DNA from: an uncultured Subdoligranulum sp.
GTDB taxonomy: Bacteria > Bacillota > Clostridia > Oscillospirales > Ruminococcaceae
DNA length: 43,699 bases
Assembly (NCBI GenBank): GCA_904390925.1
Contig: CAJFMB010000012.1
Coordinates: 1-43,699 of the forward strand
Reading direction: 5' to 3'
The notes under the pieces were generated by a model that was not told the origin of the DNA, ran no database searches, and was given only the letters and a program-made list of their open reading frames with translations. How positions within the stretch are numbered: position 1 is the stretch's first letter; every line of letters starts with the position of its first letter. The position numbers and the translations under genes are program-made. Below, one piece after another: positions 22,917 through 31,765 of the stretch.

Positions 22917-24440
22917 TCAGTACTTCAGGTAGTCCAGAGAATCCTTGTACTCGTTGTCCAGAGCATTCTTCATGGGCGCTTCGGCCTTGTACTTGGTCAG
23001 CATGGCAGCGCTCTTGGCGGGATCGGCCAGCGTACCGGCACCGGCAATGCAGCCGCCGGGGCAGGCCATGCCTTCCAGCAGGTAACCGTTGTACTTGCCG
23101 GCCTTGGCCATCATCATCATCTTGCGGCAGTCTGCCAGGCCCTGGGCCGAGACAACCTTGACCTCGCGGTCGGGGTCCATCTTGTGGATGGCATTGACGA
23201 CCGCCTGGGCCACACCGCCGGAAACCGCAAAACCACGGCCGTCGGCGCTGGCATCGTTGAAGGCCTCTGCGGGATCATCCGGCAGATTGGTGAAGTCAAC
23301 TTCCTTGGCCTCGAACATGCCCATGATTTCCTCGAAGGTCACCACAAAGTCCACCTCGCTGCGGACGCTGCGGCGGCTGGCCTCCAGCTTCTTGGCGGCG
23401 CAGGGACCAACAAAGCAGATACGAGCATCCGGCTCGTTGCGCTTGATCAGGCGGGCAGTAAGGACCATGGGCGTCATGGTCATGCTGATGCAGTCGGCAT
23501 ACTGGGGGAACAGCTTCTTGGCCATCACGCTCCAGGCCGGGCAGCAGGAGGTGCCCATGAAGGGATGCTTGGAGGGGACCTCCTCCATGAAGTCCTTGGC
23601 CTCGTCAATAGTGCACAGGTCGGCGCCCACGGCAACCTCTGCCACGCCGGCAAAGCCCAGCTGCTTCATGGCGGTACGCAACTTGGAGGGCGTCAGGCCG
23701 GGGAACTGGTTGACGAAAGCGGGGGCCACAATGGCAATGACCTTGTCGCCGCGCTTGATGGACTTGATCAGCTGGAACAGCTGGCCCTTGTCCACAATGG
23801 CACCGAAGGGGCAGTTAACCAGGCACATGCCGCAGGACACGCACTTGTTGTAGTCGATCTCGGCACGGCCGTACTGGTCGGAGTGGATGGCGTCCATGCC
23901 GCAGGCCTTGGCGCAGGGACGCTCCACCTTGAGAATGGCATTGTAGGGGCAGGCGCTGACACAGCGGCCGCACTTGACGCAGAGGCTCTGGTCAATGTGG
24001 CTCTTGCCGTTGCGGAAGCTGATGGCCTTTTTGGGGCAGACCTCCTGGCAGGGATGCGCCAGGCAGCCCTGGCACATTTCGGTGACCTTGACCACCTTTT
24101 CCGGGCAGCGGTTGCAGGCAAACTTGATGACGTTGATCAGGGGCGGCTCGTAGTACTTGTCGGCGATGACGCTCTCCTGAAGACCCTCACTGGCGGGGAC
24201 GCTCTCGTCCAGCGGACGCAGCGACAGGCCCATGGCCAGACGGATACGCTCCGAGACGATGGCTCTCTCCAGGAAGATGCTGCTGCGCAGCGAGCGCTCT
24301 TCACCGGGGATGATCTCGTAGGGCAGATCACGCATCAGATAATCCAGATCGGCCATCTCGTCCACTTCGTAGGCCATCCGGGCGACTTCGGTAAACACCT
24401 TGCGGCGGATGTCCGTAACAGGGGTGTAAATACCTCTCAT
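22917..24440 (-). CDS. Monomeric [FeFe] hydrogenase, group B-like
   Basis: 507 residues. After an N-terminal region of about 100 residues come ferredoxin-type Cys clusters (CNRC at 109-112, CxxCxxxxCxxxC at 123-135, CVKCGRCVSACP at 154-165, CVSCGMCLVNCP at 200-211). The H-cluster domain (about 230-500) carries TSCCPAW with Cys299/Cys300, GPCAAKK with Cys347, and MACPGGC with Cys460 and Cys464, so all four H-cluster ligands and the proton-relay Cys are present. The Ala after CCP and the GPC form, rather than MPC, point to the group B lineage common in gut clostridia. Probable role is ferredoxin-linked H2 turnover in the cytosol; direction is unknown. AAGGAG lies 8 bases before the ATG. No HydE, HydF or HydG gene is in the window. 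Confidence 0.93.
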   Translation of the reverse strand: MRGIYTPVTDIRRKVFTEVARMAYEVDEMADLDYLMRDLPYEIIPGEERSLRSSIFLERAIVSERIRLAMGLSLRPLDESVPASEGLQESVIADKYYEPPLINVIKFACNRCPEKVVKVTEMCQGCLAHPCQEVCPKKAISFRNGKSHIDQSLCVKCGRCVSACPYNAILKVERPCAKACGMDAIHSDQYGRAEIDYNKCVSCGMCLVNCPFGAIVDKGQLFQLIKSIKRGDKVIAIVAPAFVNQFPGLTPSKLRTAMKQLGFAGVAEVAVGADLCTIDEAKDFMEEVPSKHPFMGTSCCPAWSVMAKKLFPQYADCISMTMTPMVLTARLIKRNEPDARICFVGPCAAKKLEASRRSVRSEVDFVVTFEEIMGMFEAKEVDFTNLPDDPAEAFNDASADGRGFAVSGGVAQAVVNAIHKMDPDREVKVVSAQGLADCRKMMMMAKAGKYNGYLLEGMACPGGCIAGAGTLADPAKSAAMLTKYKAEAPMKNALDNEYKDSLDYLKY

Positions 24441-24543
24441 GTTGACAGCTCCTTACAGCATTCATTTTTGTGTATTCGACTGTCCTGCCCTTGCCTCTCC
24501 ATGGCAGGACCCACCTGCCGGGCACAGCACAGTCCCTGTTAAA

Positions 24544-24572
24544 ATATTACCAAATACAGCTTGGATTTACAA
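24544..24572 (-). promoter_or_regulatory. Promoter of the [FeFe] hydrogenase gene
   Basis: Minus-strand TTGTAA (24567-24572), 17 bases, TAATAT (24544-24549), about 104 bases before the ATG. Confidence 0.6.
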
Positions 24573-24657
24573 GGGGAAACGCGGAAAATTTGCAAAAAAA
24601 CGCGGCAGTGCAGGAAAGATTTTCTTTTATGCCTGCGCGGACAGGCCTTTGAAAGTG

Positions 24658-27042
24658 CTACTTTTCCTGGTTTTGCGGAGGATTCTGCTGCCAGAACCCC
24701 TGCAATGCCAGGGTCAGTTCCGCCAGACTGTACACCGGCGCAAACCCGCTCCAGTGGGGCGGCATCAGCCGGCGGTAGTCGGGGGCCTGGAACCGGTCAT
24801 CGATCAGAAGCACCACGCCCCGGTCCTGCGGCGTGCGGATGACACGCCCCGCAGCCTGCAACACCTTGTTCATGCCGGGGTACCGGTAGGCATAGTCAAA
24901 CCCGCTGCCCCGGGTGCGCTCAAAGTAATCCCGCAGCTGTTCCTGCCTGGGTCCCACCTGCGGCAATCCCGGGCCCACAATGGCGGCGCCGATCAGGCGG
25001 GTGCCTGCCAGGTCCACCCCCTCGCCAAAGACGCCCCCCAATACGGCAAAGCCCAGCAGGGTCTGCTGCCGGTCCGGCTGAAACCGGGCCAGAAAGTCCT
25101 GCCGGCCCGCCTCGTCCAGAGCGTTCTGCTGCACCAGAAGTGGGATATCGGGATACCGGGCCGAGAACACCTGCTGCACCTGTTCCATATAGCTGTAGCT
25201 GGGGAAAAAGGCCAGGTAGTTGCCGGGTTTTGCCGCAGTCATGGCGGCCAGGTAGTCCGCCACCTGACCCACGCTGGTTTCCCGGTCCTTGTAGCGGGTA
25301 CTGACATTGCAGGCGGCAAACAGGCCGAAATTTTGCTGCGGGAAGGGGCTGTTCAGTGTCACCGCCCGGGCATCGGGAATCCCGCACAGGTCCTTATAAT
25401 AGCCGGCGGGGGCCAGTGTTGCGGAAAACAGCACCGCCGCCCGGCCCAGGGAGAAGTTCTGGCGCAGAAACTCGCTGGGGTCCAGGCAAAGCTGGGTCAG
25501 GCGCACATCCCTGCCGAAGGCAGTGGCCTGCAGCACAAAATGGTCGTCAAAGGTATCCGCCACCCGCAGCCATGCGCGAAGATCAAAATAAAGCTGCAAC
25601 AGGGCGGCGTGGGTCTCGTCAGGTTCCCGGTGCTCGTCCAGCCAGCTTTCCAGAGGATCACACAGACGCTGCAAAAGATGGTCCAGCGCTTCATCCCGGT
25701 CCGGCTGGATCAAGGTTTTGTTCCGTCCTCCCTGCTCCTCGCACCGGCGCCGCCAGTCCAGCAGGGCGGCATTCACACTGCCCAGTGCCGTTTTCAGCCG
25801 GGAGCGGCCCCTGCCCAGCAGTTTGCGGACAGCGGAGAAGCTGCTTTTGGTCAGGCTTTCCGAGTGCATGTCCCGGGCACGGTCGGGCAGATTGTGCGCC
25901 TCGTCAACGAGGAAAAGGTAGTCCCCTGCCGACTCAAAAAAACGTTTGAGGGAAACCACCGGGTCAAACAGATAATTGTAATCCCCGATGATCACATCAC
26001 ACCAGAGGCTGGCATCCAGACCCAGCTCAAAGGGGCAGACGGTATATTGCCCCGCCAGTTTTTGCAGGGTTTCGGCGGTGAGGCTGGTCTCGTCCAGCGC
26101 CCGCCAGAGCGCCTGCTTGATCCGGTCAAAATAGCCGTTGGCATAGGGGCAGGCCTCGGGGGTGCACTCCCGGGTTTCGCACAGACAGATCTTGTCCTTG
26201 GCGGTGAGGGTAATGCTGCGCAGCGTCAGGCCGGGATTTGCTCCATGCACGGCGGCAAGTGCCTGCTCTGCCGCCGTGCGGGTGGTGCCGCGGGCTGTGA
26301 GATAAAACACCGGTCCGCCCTCCCCCATCGCCTTGAGGGCCGGGAACAGCACGCTGATGGTCTTGCCGATGCCGGTTGGCGCCTGGCAGAGCAGCTGCCC
26401 GCCCCGGGTGCAGACCTGGTAGACCTCCCGGAGCATGGCCTTCTGGCCGGGACGGAATCCTTCAAAGGGGAACTGCATCCCGGCCAGGCTGGCAACGCGC
26501 TGTTCCCGCCAGCTGGCGGCCCGGCGTGCCCAGGGGGCATACTGTTCCAGCAGTCCGGTGACAAGCTCCGTGAGTTGCTGGATGGTATAGGTATGGCTGA
26601 ATTGCAGGGTCAGCTCCTCGTCCACCTGGTAATAGGTCAGCTGGACGCAAAGGCGGGGCAGGTTTTGCTGCACGCCGTAAATGAAGGCGTAAACCTGCCC
26701 CTGGGCCCAGTGTTCCGGCGACTGTTCGCCGGTGATGGCATCGGCGGACAGGGCGGTGGTTTTGATTTCCTCAATGGTCACGGTGCCGTCCGGCGCGGTG
26801 AAGATGCCGTCTGCCCTTCCCTCAATGGTGTATTCCACTTCCGCGACGGTCAGGGTATGGCGCAAAGCCACCTCGGCGGCATAGTCGGGATGGTCTTTCA
26901 CCGCCTGCTTTTGCAGTTTCCGGTGAAGGCGGGCGCCCTCCAGTGCCCGGTCAAAGCCGGTGAACCGGTTGTCAATGCTGCCGGTGCGCAGCAGAAATTC
27001 CACCAGCTGACGGACCGGCAGGGTCAGGGACATTTCCGGCAT
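24658..27042 (-). CDS. XPD/DinG-family iron-sulfur DNA helicase with N-terminal RecB-like nuclease domain
   Basis: 794 residues. The N-terminal part has the PD-(D/E)XK pattern of RecB/Cas4-type nucleases: His40 in EGARLHRKLQ, Asp78 in GRADGI, Glu92 and Lys94 in EEIKTT. The helicase part follows from about 215 with Walker A QAPTGIGKTIS, four cysteines for an Fe-S cluster (CLCETRECTPEAC), the DEAH box VDEAHNLPDRA, and a C-terminal domain with GVFGEGVDLAG and QAAGRVIRT. It probably unwinds 5'-3' and cuts or processes DNA in repair, acting on flaps or damaged forks. ATG 27042 has AAAGGAGG 7 bases upstream. It follows the ATPase gene closely and is the last of the pcrA-led run. Confidence 0.9.
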   Translation of the reverse strand: MPEMSLTLPVRQLVEFLLRTGSIDNRFTGFDRALEGARLHRKLQKQAVKDHPDYAAEVALRHTLTVAEVEYTIEGRADGIFTAPDGTVTIEEIKTTALSADAITGEQSPEHWAQGQVYAFIYGVQQNLPRLCVQLTYYQVDEELTLQFSHTYTIQQLTELVTGLLEQYAPWARRAASWREQRVASLAGMQFPFEGFRPGQKAMLREVYQVCTRGGQLLCQAPTGIGKTISVLFPALKAMGEGGPVFYLTARGTTRTAAEQALAAVHGANPGLTLRSITLTAKDKICLCETRECTPEACPYANGYFDRIKQALWRALDETSLTAETLQKLAGQYTVCPFELGLDASLWCDVIIGDYNYLFDPVVSLKRFFESAGDYLFLVDEAHNLPDRARDMHSESLTKSSFSAVRKLLGRGRSRLKTALGSVNAALLDWRRRCEEQGGRNKTLIQPDRDEALDHLLQRLCDPLESWLDEHREPDETHAALLQLYFDLRAWLRVADTFDDHFVLQATAFGRDVRLTQLCLDPSEFLRQNFSLGRAAVLFSATLAPAGYYKDLCGIPDARAVTLNSPFPQQNFGLFAACNVSTRYKDRETSVGQVADYLAAMTAAKPGNYLAFFPSYSYMEQVQQVFSARYPDIPLLVQQNALDEAGRQDFLARFQPDRQQTLLGFAVLGGVFGEGVDLAGTRLIGAAIVGPGLPQVGPRQEQLRDYFERTRGSGFDYAYRYPGMNKVLQAAGRVIRTPQDRGVVLLIDDRFQAPDYRRLMPPHWSGFAPVYSLAELTLALQGFWQQNPPQNQEK

Positions 27043-27103
27043 GGGGCACCTCCTTTCGGGTCAATTCCGTGTTTTTTGTTTTCCTGTATGGTTTGCCGAC
27101 GGC

Positions 27104-28201
27104 TCAGCAATCGAACAGTTCCGACGCCACTGTTTCCCGCAGCGCATCCACCCCTGCAAAATCGGTGGCGTGGACGTAGTAACTTTCCAGCTTATCGTGC
27201 AGGCGCTTTGCCTCCGCCTGGAGCTGGAAGGTGCGGGCAAGCAGCTGACCGGCAATGCGCTTTTGGAACCGCAGCACACCGCGGTGGGACGCAAGGGCGC
27301 TGCCGTCCAGGAAGCGGGCAGCGTGGATGGTCTTTTGCCCGGCAAAGTTCATGGGGTGCCAGGGGTTGGAGGTCACCACCGCAAGACCCAACTCCGGCAA
27401 AATCAGCTGGTCAATCTTGCTCTGATCCGAAGCGCAGCGGCAGACGCAGGCCTCATAACCGTTTCGGGCGGCATGTTCCGCCAGCAGCGAGAGCATTCTG
27501 GCCGAGACTGCCCCGTACGGGTCGTGAATCGCATAGATCCGCTTTGCCAGCGCGAAAACCGTATCGGAATAAACCGTGATCCCGGCGGGGGTGGGGGCAC
27601 TGAGCAGCCGGATGTGCTGGATGCCGCGCTTGACACCGCGGCGGGCAGGTATCAGCCGGGTGGCCATCCGTGCTGTAAAGCGGTCCAGCTTGTCAGCATT
27701 CAGGCAGGCAGCAGCCAGCTGCCGGCGCCTTTGCAAAAGTCCGCAGGCAAATGCGAAATCGGCGGCAGCCCGCTGGAGCAGTGACATGTTTTCGGCGCCG
27801 GCACGCAGGATTTCTTCACTGTGTACTGCCAGGTATCCATGGTCCAGCGTGTGGTAAAAGCTGACGATCCGCTCGGCGGCGTCGGGGTATTTGCAGTCCA
27901 GCGTATGGGGCGCGGTGGCATCCAGGAAAAGATCCCCCGACGGCAGCCGGACGCCGTCCAAACTGTCCGGGTCACTGGAACAGTGAATGCGCTCGATCCG
28001 GCCGCCCCCTGCCGTTTCGGCCGCCTGCTCCGACAATCGCCGCAGAAAAGTGGACTTGCCGCAGCCGGGCCCCGCCTTGATCAGCCAGGGCTTTGTGCCC
28101 GGCTCGGCAGCCGCCTGGGCGAACCAGCCGGAAAAGCCGGAGGGCGCCAGTGCCCCCAGAAAGAAATCCACGACGACAGGTTTGGCAGAAGTCTTTTGCA
28201 T
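27104..28201 (-). CDS. Tandem-repeat P-loop ATPase, PRK06851-like, function unknown
   Basis: 365 residues. First half: intact P-loop GPGCGKST (44-51), then IHCSSDPDSLDGVRLP (72-87) and LDATAPHT. The second half (about 200-365) repeats the plan: its strand 1 leads to HDPYGAVS where a P-loop would be, and CRCASDQSKIDQLILPELG (254-272) mirrors the first. So the second nucleotide site seems lost. The arrangement matches a clostridial/bacillar family I know only as PRK06851, without known function. The start is ATG 28201, with GGGGGAT 8 bases upstream. Neighbours are a uracil-DNA glycosylase and a repair-type helicase, so a DNA-linked role is possible but only by association. Confidence 0.75.
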   Translation of the reverse strand: MQKTSAKPVVVDFFLGALAPSGFSGWFAQAAAEPGTKPWLIKAGPGCGKSTFLRRLSEQAAETAGGGRIERIHCSSDPDSLDGVRLPSGDLFLDATAPHTLDCKYPDAAERIVSFYHTLDHGYLAVHSEEILRAGAENMSLLQRAAADFAFACGLLQRRRQLAAACLNADKLDRFTARMATRLIPARRGVKRGIQHIRLLSAPTPAGITVYSDTVFALAKRIYAIHDPYGAVSARMLSLLAEHAARNGYEACVCRCASDQSKIDQLILPELGLAVVTSNPWHPMNFAGQKTIHAARFLDGSALASHRGVLRFQKRIAGQLLARTFQLQAEAKRLHDKLESYYVHATDFAGVDALRETVASELFDC

Positions 28202-28354
28202 GACCGTATCCCCCTTTTCCGTGCCTTTTGCAATCGATTTGGGCAGGCAACAGGCCATTCTATGCAAAAACGGCGGAGGATGACACGGCAATCTGCCGGA
28301 ACCCGGCAGATACACCTCTGCCCGCCGGCCGGAGATGGCAGACGGGCAGAAAAA

Positions 28355-28933
28355 TTATTGCTGATCGGGATAGGTGTGGGTGCAGACCTCGTAAATCTTG
28401 TCCCGCAGCGCGACAAAATCCCCGAAGGCCAGCGGCTTGTTGTTGGGATTGCGCAGCAGCGCCGCCGGGTGCAGGGTCGCCATAAACAGGGTACCCTGTT
28501 TGTCAAAGAATTTGCCGTGGTCCTTGGTGACCGAGAACTTGGGCTCGATCATCTGCTGGGCGGCAATGCGGCCCAGACAGACCACGATTTTGGGCCGGAG
28601 CAGCCTGAACTGTTCCCGCAGCCAGGGCATGCAGGCGCGGGATTCGTCGGGCAGCGGGTCCCGGTTCTGGGGCGGGCGGCACTTGACGATATTGGCAATG
28701 AAGATGTTTTTCTCCCGGCTCAGGTCCACCGCTTCCAGATAGCTGTCCAGCAGTTTTCCGCTGCGGCCCACAAAGGGAAGGCCCTGCTCGTCCTCATTGG
28801 CGCCGGGGCCCTCGCCCACAAACATCACCTCGGCATCCGGCACGCCTTGGCCGAACACCACATGGGTGCGGGTCTCGCACAGGTCACAGCGGCGGCAGGA
28901 AAGACATTCCTGCTTGAGCGTTTCAAAATCCAT
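28355..28933 (-). CDS. Iron-sulfur uracil-DNA glycosylase (type 4/5 family)
   Basis: 192 residues. The N-terminal Cys pattern CLSCRRCDLC, the signature GEGPGANEDEQGLPFVGRSG (motif A), the later Cys in VKCRPPQNR, and the LHPAALLR motif (motif B) identify a type 4-like uracil-DNA glycosylase with a [4Fe-4S] cluster. It removes uracil from DNA after cytosine deamination or dUTP use. GAGGAACTGCC precedes the ATG. Located 29 bases after trhP and about 150 bases before the ATPase gene; the gap holds two hairpins (28292-28310 and 28317-28350) without a T run, perhaps mRNA-stabilising. Type 4 versus type 5 is not resolved. Confidence 0.93.
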   Translation of the reverse strand: MDFETLKQECLSCRRCDLCETRTHVVFGQGVPDAEVMFVGEGPGANEDEQGLPFVGRSGKLLDSYLEAVDLSREKNIFIANIVKCRPPQNRDPLPDESRACMPWLREQFRLLRPKIVVCLGRIAAQQMIEPKFSVTKDHGKFFDKQGTLFMATLHPAALLRNPNNKPLAFGDFVALRDKIYEVCTHTYPDQQ

Positions 28934-28962
28934 GGCAGTTCCTCACAGTCTTTGTGCGCCGT

Positions 28963-30246
28963 TCAGCAGTCGGTGCAGCAGATGGTGGTGTCGGCGTTGG
29001 GGTCGGCCACCTCGTCAGGGCAGGGCTTTTTGGGGGCCCGCAGCAGCGTGTAGGGCATCAGCTCGGTCTTGCAGGGAATGGTATAGTGCATCATCGGGTG
29101 GGGTGTGGCGTCCACGTTCTCCCCTGCCTCGTTCCTGATCCATTCCGGCGTGATGGGCACCACGGTGCCGTCCGGCTGCAGGGCCTCGATGGTATCCCCC
29201 AGCAGAAAGCGGCCCCGCTGGGTGCAGCTGGCAATGCCGTTTTCCCAATGGTCCACCGTGCCGATGAAATCCCAGTTGCGCACATAGGTGTGGCTGGGGG
29301 TCTGCAGCGCCTGCTCCTTGCCGAAATAGAATCCCGGCGAATAATGCCGGTGGCTGGTGCGGTCCAGCTCGTCGATGACATCATCCGGCAGGTCGAAGTG
29401 CTCGGCGTACGGGTCCTTCAGGTAGGCATCCAGGGCGCGGCGGTAGGCGCTGGTGACCGATGCCACATAGTAGAAGGTCTTAGCGCGGCCCTCGATCTTC
29501 AGCGAGTCAATGCCCGCCTGGCAGATCAGATCCAGGAAGGGCGCGGTGCACAGGTCGTTGGCGTTGAGAATATAGCTGCCGTCCCTGGTCTCCCCGATCT
29601 CCATATACTGGCCGGGGCGGCGCTCCTCCACCAGGTAATACTTCCAGCGGCAGGGCTGGGCACACTCGCCCCGGTTGCCGCTGCGCCCGGTCATGTAGCT
29701 GGACAGCAGGCAGCGGCCGGAAACACTCATGCACATGGCACCGTGGACAAAGGCCTCCAGTTCCAGCTCCGGCGGGGTGTTGTCCCGGATCTGGGCAATC
29801 TCGGTCAGGCTCAGTTCCCGGGCCAGCACCACCCGCTTGGCGCCCAGATGATAAGCCGCATTGGCCGCCGCATAGTTGGCGATGCCCGCCTGGGTGGAAA
29901 AATGGATGTCGGTGTCGGGGGCATATTTCTTGCACAGTTCCACCACGCCCAGATCGGCGACGATGAAGGCATCCACACCCGCGTCCCGGGCATCCCGGAT
30001 GGTTTCGGGCAGGCGGGTCAGCTCCTCATTGGTGGGCAGGGTATTCAAAGTCAGGTAGACCTTTTTGCCACGGGCGTGGGCGAAGATGCAGCCCTCGGCC
30101 AGCTCGCCGGGTGTGAAGTTGGCGGGCGCGGCCCGCATGCCGAACTCCTTGAGAGCACAGTAGATGGCATCGGCACCGTAGAGTGCCGCATATTTCAGGG
30201 TTTCCAGATTGCCCGCCGGGCTAAGCAGTTCCGGCTGTGAAAGCAT
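28963..30246 (-). CDS. trhP: Peptidase U32-family tRNA hydroxylation protein TrhP
   Basis: 427 residues. The N-terminus ELLSPAGNLETLKYAALYG and GADAIYCALKEFGMRA is the U32 signature; the four conserved cysteines appear in CMSVSGRC and the following region up to GECAQPCRW. The better studied members, YegQ of E. coli and YrrN/YrrO of Bacillus, use prephenate to hydroxylate U34 of tRNAs and are not peptidases. Here a single gene replaces the Bacillus yrrN-yrrO pair. AAGGAG lies 9 bases before the ATG. It follows mltG, the same neighbour as in Bacillus (yrrL), supporting orthology. Confidence 0.92.
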   Translation of the reverse strand: MLSQPELLSPAGNLETLKYAALYGADAIYCALKEFGMRAAPANFTPGELAEGCIFAHARGKKVYLTLNTLPTNEELTRLPETIRDARDAGVDAFIVADLGVVELCKKYAPDTDIHFSTQAGIANYAAANAAYHLGAKRVVLARELSLTEIAQIRDNTPPELELEAFVHGAMCMSVSGRCLLSSYMTGRSGNRGECAQPCRWKYYLVEERRPGQYMEIGETRDGSYILNANDLCTAPFLDLICQAGIDSLKIEGRAKTFYYVASVTSAYRRALDAYLKDPYAEHFDLPDDVIDELDRTSHRHYSPGFYFGKEQALQTPSHTYVRNWDFIGTVDHWENGIASCTQRGRFLLGDTIEALQPDGTVVPITPEWIRNEAGENVDATPHPMMHYTIPCKTELMPYTLLRAPKKPCPDEVADPNADTTICCTDC

Positions 30247-30404
30247 GGGGTACAGCTCCTTTTCTGATGCGTATTCTTACATTTCCGGCACTTGCCGGCA
30301 GACCCCTGCAACCTTCCCTGCCGGGAAAGTCCGCAAGGCAGCAGATTCCATTCAAGGGCATGCCGGAAAATCAACCGGGGTGCGGCTGAGCCGCAGTCCT
30401 GGGA

Positions 30405-31739
30405 TTACCAGCCGGCCTTGGCCACGTTGGCATTGTGCTCTTCCAGCGTCTTGGCGTAGAAATACTGGCCGGGATAGTCGCCGTTGGGGTTGCCGGTGAC
30501 AAAGTAGAGATAGCCTTCGGTCACATACTCCTGATCCGGTTCCAGCGCAGCCTTGATAGCGTCAATGCCCGGGTTGGAGATGGCACCGGCGGGCAGGCCG
30601 GTCACATGTTCATAGGTGTCGTAGGCAGCCAGAACCTCCTCGGGGATGGCACCGGCTGCACGCCAGCCCATATACTCGGCCATGGGCGAGTTCCACAGGT
30701 AGTTGTTGTCGTTGTCCTGCATGATGTCGCAGCTGGCGTTGGACTGCAGCGGCATGCCGGCGGACTCGAGCCGGTTGTGGAAGCAGGCGGAAACCTTGTA
30801 GTCCTCCTCGGGCATGCCGGCTTCCTCCTGGATGAAGCTGGCCAGGATCACCGCGTCGTCCAGCGAATTAATGCAGTCATTGGGGTTGGCGTCCACTTCC
30901 TCCTGGAGGCCCTCGGTCTGCTTGGCAAACTGGTCATAGAAGGTACGGACATAGTTCTCGATGGTGTCATCGGTGAAGAACTCGTAGGTGTCGGGGAAGA
31001 GATAGCCCTCGCACTTGAACAGGCGGCCCTCCTTCTCCGGCATCTGGGCCCAGAAGGTGTAGTCGCTGAAATCCGCCTGTTTTTCTCCGCCGCCGTTGCC
31101 CAGGGCATCGGCCTTCTCGTTATAGACTTCACCGTTGGCGCAGGCCAGGAAGTCCTCCACCGAGCACAGGCCGTTGTCCTCCATCAGCTGGGCGATGGCC
31201 ACAGCGGTGGAGCCCTCCGGGAAGGTAACGGTGACCGTCTGACGGAAGACACGCTGCTCCGACAGTTTTTCCAGAATATCATTGTAGGACATGCCGGACC
31301 GGAGCGTCACCGGGCCGGGCTGCAGGTCGGAAGCCTTGCCGCTGTAGCTGGCATACAGCCGGAACAGCCAGCCGTGCTGGATGATGTCGGCATCCGCCAG
31401 CTGCTCGGCAATGGCGGATGCGGTGGAGCCGTCCGCAATGTCGATGGTCTGCTCGTTGCCCAAAACGCCGCCGGTGGCGCTGCCGTCCACCTCGCGGTAC
31501 AGATTGAACACCTGCCAGCCGCCGATGCCGATCAGCACCACAAACACCAGCACAATCACAAGGCCGATGGGAAAGCGGCGGCGGGGCCGCTCCTCCTCTT
31601 CCTCGTCCTCGTAGTCTTCCTCTTCCGCAGCGGCCTCCTGCGTTGCCTCTTCCGCCGCCTGTTTGGGGTTCATCTGGGGCCGCGCATGATAGGTATGGCT
31701 GGACGGATCGGAATGTCCGTCATTGCGTTGAATCCTCAT
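30405..31739 (-). CDS. mltG: Endolytic murein transglycosylase MltG
   Basis: 444 residues. A long cytoplasmic N-terminus (1-55) is strongly acidic (AEEEDYEDEEEEERPRRR), then one transmembrane helix (about 57-78), a LysM-like region, and the YceG catalytic domain with EGYLFPDTY (about 240-248), the Glu-containing ILASFIQEEAG where relatives have ASIIEKE, and LPAGAISNPGIDAIKA. It cuts nascent glycan strands and sets chain length at the outer membrane face. AAGGAG lies 10 bases before the ATG. The run of acidic residues is unusual and may bind a cytosolic partner. Confidence 0.94.
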   Translation of the reverse strand: MRIQRNDGHSDPSSHTYHARPQMNPKQAAEEATQEAAAEEEDYEDEEEEERPRRRFPIGLVIVLVFVVLIGIGGWQVFNLYREVDGSATGGVLGNEQTIDIADGSTASAIAEQLADADIIQHGWLFRLYASYSGKASDLQPGPVTLRSGMSYNDILEKLSEQRVFRQTVTVTFPEGSTAVAIAQLMEDNGLCSVEDFLACANGEVYNEKADALGNGGGEKQADFSDYTFWAQMPEKEGRLFKCEGYLFPDTYEFFTDDTIENYVRTFYDQFAKQTEGLQEEVDANPNDCINSLDDAVILASFIQEEAGMPEEDYKVSACFHNRLESAGMPLQSNASCDIMQDNDNNYLWNSPMAEYMGWRAAGAIPEEVLAAYDTYEHVTGLPAGAISNPGIDAIKAALEPDQEYVTEGYLYFVTGNPNGDYPGQYFYAKTLEEHNANVAKAGW

Positions 31740-31765
31740 AATCTAACTCTCCTTGTTCGTCTGCC

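Noticed and set aside
22836-24542. Plus-strand open frame of 568 residues opposite the [FeFe] hydrogenase
   Set aside because: Ala/Gly/His/Leu-rich composition mirrors the hydrogenase codons; it would also read through two terminators.
24439-27579. 1046-residue open frame opposite the helicase gene
   Set aside because: Complement of the helicase and part of the ATPase gene; no domains recognised.
28292-28350. Intrinsic terminator after the uracil-DNA glycosylase gene
   Set aside because: Two hairpins exist, but the T run on the minus strand comes before, not after, the stems.
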